Below are positions 61,289-64,000 of a DNA stretch of 64,000 nucleotides, one piece after another. Numbering within the stretch: position 1 is the first letter of the stretch; each line of letters begins with the position of its first letter. This DNA comes from Rhizobium aethiopicum (lineage in GTDB: Bacteria; Pseudomonadota; Alphaproteobacteria; Rhizobiales; Rhizobiaceae), in assembly GCF_014197535.1 (NCBI RefSeq), contig NZ_JACIFV010000016.1:1-64000 (forward strand), in the 5' to 3' direction. The notes under the pieces were generated by a model, which saw only the letters and a list, made by a program, of their open reading frames with translations, was not told where the DNA came from and ran no database searches. The position numbers were made by a program, and so were the translations under genes.

Positions 61289-63076
61289 TTAGTATGAATC
61301 CGAGGCCGAGGGCCTCTGCAGGTTGTTGAGGCGAGCGTAAAGACCGTCGCTGACCTTCGCAAGCGTCTCATGATTGCCTTCCTCGACGACCCGGCCCTGC
61401 TGCATGACGACGATCTTGTCGGCGCGCACGACGGTCGAAAGCCGATGGGCGATGACGACGACGGTGCGCCCGGTCATCGCCTCGTCAAGCGCCTTCTGCA
61501 CGGCGGCCTCGGATTCGGTGTCGAGCGCGGAGGTCGCCTCATCGAGCAGCAGGATCGGCGCGTTGCGCACCAAAGCCCGCGCGATCGAAAGCCGCTGGCG
61601 CTGGCCGCCCGAAAGCGTCACGCCGTTTTCACCGACCGGCGTATCGTAGCCCTGCGGCTGCGCCGAGATGAAGTCATGCGCATAGGCGAGCCGGGCCGCC
61701 TCCTCCACCTCGGCATCGGTCGCTTCCGGCCGGCCGTAGCGGATATTGTCGCGGATCGTGCCCTCGAACAGGTAGGGCTGCTGCGAGACATAGGCGAGCT
61801 GCTGGCGCAGCGACTTCTTGGTGATGTGGGCGATATCCTGTCCGTCGATCAGGATCTCGCCTTCACGTGGATCGTAGAAACGCGGAATGAGGCTGATGAC
61901 CGTAGATTTGCCAGCGCCCGAGGGGCCGACGAGCGCCGTGGTCGCCCCGCCCTCGGCGACGAAGCTGACGCCGCTGAGCACGCTTTCATTGCCATAGGCG
62001 AAGGAAACATTGCGGAATTCGATGCGCGCCTGTGTCACCGTCAGCGGCCGGGCATCCGCCAGATCGCGCTGGCGCGGCTCCATGTCGAGCAATTCGTAGA
62101 TCATCCGCGCATTGACGACGGCGCGCTCCATTTGCACCTGCAGGCGGGCGAGACGCCGGGCCGGGTCATAGGCAAGCAGCAGCGCCGTCACGAAGGAGAA
62201 GAAGGCGCCCGGGGCCACATTGTAATAGATCGAGCGATAGGCGGCATAGGCCAGCACGCTGGCGACGGCAAAGCCCGCGAAGCTCTCCGTCAGCGGCGAG
62301 GTGCGTTCTGAAAGCCGGGCAATCCGATTCGCCCGGTTTTCCGCGGCCGTGATGAGCTTGTTGACCTTGTTCTCCAGCTCATCTTCCATCGTGAAGGCCT
62401 TGACGATGGCAATACCCTGGATCGTCTCCTGCATGGCCCCCAGCACGTGGCTATTCAGATGCACGGCCTCGCGGGTTGCCGAGCGAAGACGTTTGGAAAC
62501 ATAACGCAGTGCATAGAGCAGCGGCGGCGCCATGATGAAGACGGCGAGGCTGAGCAGCGGGTCCTGGAGGACCATCACGCCGATCAGCGAAACGAAGGTC
62601 AGGAGGTCGCGCACCGTCGAGGTGATCGTCAGGTTGAGCACGTCACGGATGCCGCTGACGTTCTGGCTCACTTGCGCGGCGATATGAGCCGAGCGCGCCT
62701 CGCTGAAAAAGCCGACTGAAAGCGTCATCAGATGCGCATAGAGGCGGCGCTGATAGCGGGCGACGATATTGTTGCCGACCTTGGAAAGCGCCACGGCCTG
62801 GCCGTAGCTCGCAAAACCGCGCAGCACGAAGGCGATGAAGATCGAAAGACAGATGATCCAGACGACGTCGGCGCGGCGATTGGCGAAAGCCTCGTCGATG
62901 ATCGCCCGCATGATCCAGGCGGTGAATGCCGTCGAAAGCGCCACGACCACGAGGCAGGCGATCGCGAAGACATAACCCCAGAGATGGTCGCGGCCGTTTT
63001 CAGCGATGATGCGCTTCAGGATGCCGGTGACTGTATCGCTGCTGACGCTCTGCTTTCTGCTTTCCACGGCTTCCAA
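61289..63076 (-). CDS. ABC transporter, fused permease/ATPase (MsbA/exporter type)
   Basis: A 595-residue half-exporter. Six helices occupy about 30-320; the ATPase follows with Walker A VGPSGAGKSTVIS (about 385), signature LSGGQRQRLSIARAL, Walker B ILLLDEATSALD and the H-loop VVIAHRLSTV. It acts as a homodimer. Rhizobial relatives are called MsbA-like or multidrug exporters; the lipid or drug substrate cannot be told. The start is a TTG with AGGAAG 8 nt upstream. dapB follows 15 bp later. Confidence 0.9.
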   Translation of the reverse strand: MEAVESRKQSVSSDTVTGILKRIIAENGRDHLWGYVFAIACLVVVALSTAFTAWIMRAIIDEAFANRRADVVWIICLSIFIAFVLRGFASYGQAVALSKVGNNIVARYQRRLYAHLMTLSVGFFSEARSAHIAAQVSQNVSGIRDVLNLTITSTVRDLLTFVSLIGVMVLQDPLLSLAVFIMAPPLLYALRYVSKRLRSATREAVHLNSHVLGAMQETIQGIAIVKAFTMEDELENKVNKLITAAENRANRIARLSERTSPLTESFAGFAVASVLAYAAYRSIYYNVAPGAFFSFVTALLLAYDPARRLARLQVQMERAVVNARMIYELLDMEPRQRDLADARPLTVTQARIEFRNVSFAYGNESVLSGVSFVAEGGATTALVGPSGAGKSTVISLIPRFYDPREGEILIDGQDIAHITKKSLRQQLAYVSQQPYLFEGTIRDNIRYGRPEATDAEVEEAARLAYAHDFISAQPQGYDTPVGENGVTLSGGQRQRLSIARALVRNAPILLLDEATSALDTESEAAVQKALDEAMTGRTVVVIAHRLSTVVRADKIVVMQQGRVVEEGNHETLAKVSDGLYARLNNLQRPSASDSY

Positions 63077-63200
63077 ATATCAAGCTTCCTGTCCGAGACT
63101 GAGCGCGTCGTCAACGTGGCGCGCACTTTGGCCGGCTCTATAAAGAGTTGGGACTGGTTTGGCTAGACCGCGGCGCGGCCCGGAGGGACGCGCGCTGGGC

Positions 63201-64000
63201 TCAGCGCCGCCAGCGGCGGCCTTCCGTCGATACGCCGAAATTGGCAGGCATGCGCGCATAGGAGGAAAGCCCTGCGAGCGCCGCCAGCGGATGGGTCACC
63301 ACATAGGTCGGGATGGTGCGAAGCAGCGCACTATGCGGCGCCTTGTCCTCGAAGGCTTGCCGGAATTCTGGTCTCTTCAGCGCCGGCAGGATCTTTTGCG
63401 AGATGCCACCGGAGAGATAGACACCGCCGCGCGCCATGAACACCATCGCCATGTCGCCCGCCACGCGGCCGAGATAGGTGGCAAACAGCGAAACGGTCTC
63501 GACGGCGGTCTTGTCACTGCCATCAAGCGCATGTGAGGTGATATCGGCCGGATCCTTCATCGTCGGCTGGATGCCGTCGACCACGCAGATGGCGTTGTAG
63601 AGATTGACGAGGCCGCGTCCACAGAGGATCTGTTCGGCCGAAACACGGCCTTCAATCGTCTCGATATGCGGAAAGATTTCATAATCGCGCTTGCTGCGCG
63701 GCCCGAGATCGATATGGCCGCCTTCGCCGGGAACCGGGATCCAAGTATGCTGGGCATGCACAAGCCCGCCGACGCCGAGACCGGTGCCAGGTCCGAGCAC
63801 GACGCGCGAGGCGATCATGTCGCCGGTGGCGCTGCCGATGCGTTCGCGGTTTTCATCCGACAGGGCGGCGATCGCCAGCGCCTGCGCCTCGAAATCGTTG
63901 ACGACGAGCACGTCTTCGATGCGGAGGCCCTCGATCATCGTCTTTGGCCGCACCACCCAGTCGCAATTGGTCAGAGGGATCTCGTCGTCGTTGATCGGGC
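63201..64000 (-). CDS. glk: glucokinase (partial, 5' end beyond the window)
   Basis: Phosphorylates glucose with ATP. The visible C-terminal ~266 residues include the reading through the edge (LTNCDWVV), then VLVVNDFEAQALAI with the catalytic Asp, GPGTGLGVGGLV, GEGGHIDLGP and the YLSGGISQKILP block near the end. About 70 N-terminal residues with the phosphate-1 motif are missing. The first Met in the window (63956) is internal and not the start. Confidence 0.93.
   Translation of the reverse strand, partial: PINDDEIPLTNCDWVVRPKTMIEGLRIEDVLVVNDFEAQALAIAALSDENRERIGSATGDMIASRVVLGPGTGLGVGGLVHAQHTWIPVPGEGGHIDLGPRSKRDYEIFPHIETIEGRVSAEQILCGRGLVNLYNAICVVDGIQPTMKDPADITSHALDGSDKTAVETVSLFATYLGRVAGDMAMVFMARGGVYLSGGISQKILPALKRPEFRQAFEDKAPHSALLRTIPTYVVTHPLAALAGLSSYARMPANFGVSTEGRRWRR

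Overview
The window is a GC-rich alphaproteobacterial chromosome segment, almost certainly from the Rhizobium etli / R. leguminosarum group. The evidence is the protein composition (rhizobial dnaX, ftsK, dnaKJ and phn genes), a small signal recognition particle RNA next to dnaX, and repeats of a type I associate with Rhizobium chromosomes. It reads as core chromosome: there is no insertion sequence, phage, tRNA cluster, CRISPR array or conjugative gene. The left edge is intergenic (rpsO is expected just outside) and the right edge cuts a glucokinase gene.

Layout. 0.1-7.4 kb, minus strand: the translation/transcription operon rimP-nusA-ylxR-like-infB-rbfA-truB, with a terminator-like hairpin in the rimP leader and another between infB and rbfA. 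7.7-9.8 kb: an MFS exporter and a GNAT acetyltransferase. 9.8-15 kb: a lytic transglycosylase whose start abuts a 47-bp inverted repeat, then recR, a MOSC protein, ybaB/ebfC, dnaX and ffs (SRP RNA). 15-18 kb: HIT protein, NADH pyrophosphatase, a WYL regulator, a small unknown protein and a glyoxalase-fold protein, with two nearly identical 24-bp palindromic sites. 18-25 kb: pheA, kdsB, membrane-anchored cytochrome c, auxin-efflux-type carrier, a PfkB sugar/nucleoside kinase, an SH3 protein and a hydroxyacid dehydrogenase. 25-35 kb: recF-moeB-GNAT operon, an XRE regulator, dnaK-dnaJ, a class A penicillin-binding protein and an SH3 protein with an Arg/Asp/Tyr-rich tail. 36-46 kb: M20 dipeptidase, an MHYT-GGDEF-EAL cyclic-di-GMP protein, a MarR regulator, an alpha-r7-type small RNA, polA and a soluble FtsK-type translocase. 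46-60 kb: a complete carbon-phosphorus lyase locus. 60-64 kb: gpmA, dapB, an ABC exporter and glk.

The phosphonate locus is the main functional unit. phnGHIJKL plus a hexapeptide acetyltransferase form one minus-strand run, phnCDE1E2 (the importer) the next, and a DUF1045 gene, phnM, phnN and a GrpB-family gene the last. phnF is divergent from phnG; the shared intergenic region has a clear Pho box and a palindrome suited to a GntR/HutC regulator. PhnP, the cyclic phosphodiesterase of the Escherichia coli pathway, is absent, while the DUF1045 protein carries the two HxT motifs of 2H phosphoesterases.

The least explained parts are non-coding: four copies of a two-hairpin mosaic repeat; two plus-strand transcription units with intrinsic terminators and no ORF, each preceded by a perfect TTAA-N7-TTAA (CtrA-type) box, around the PBP1A/SH3 genes; an attenuator-like rimP leader; and the twin WYL-linked operators.
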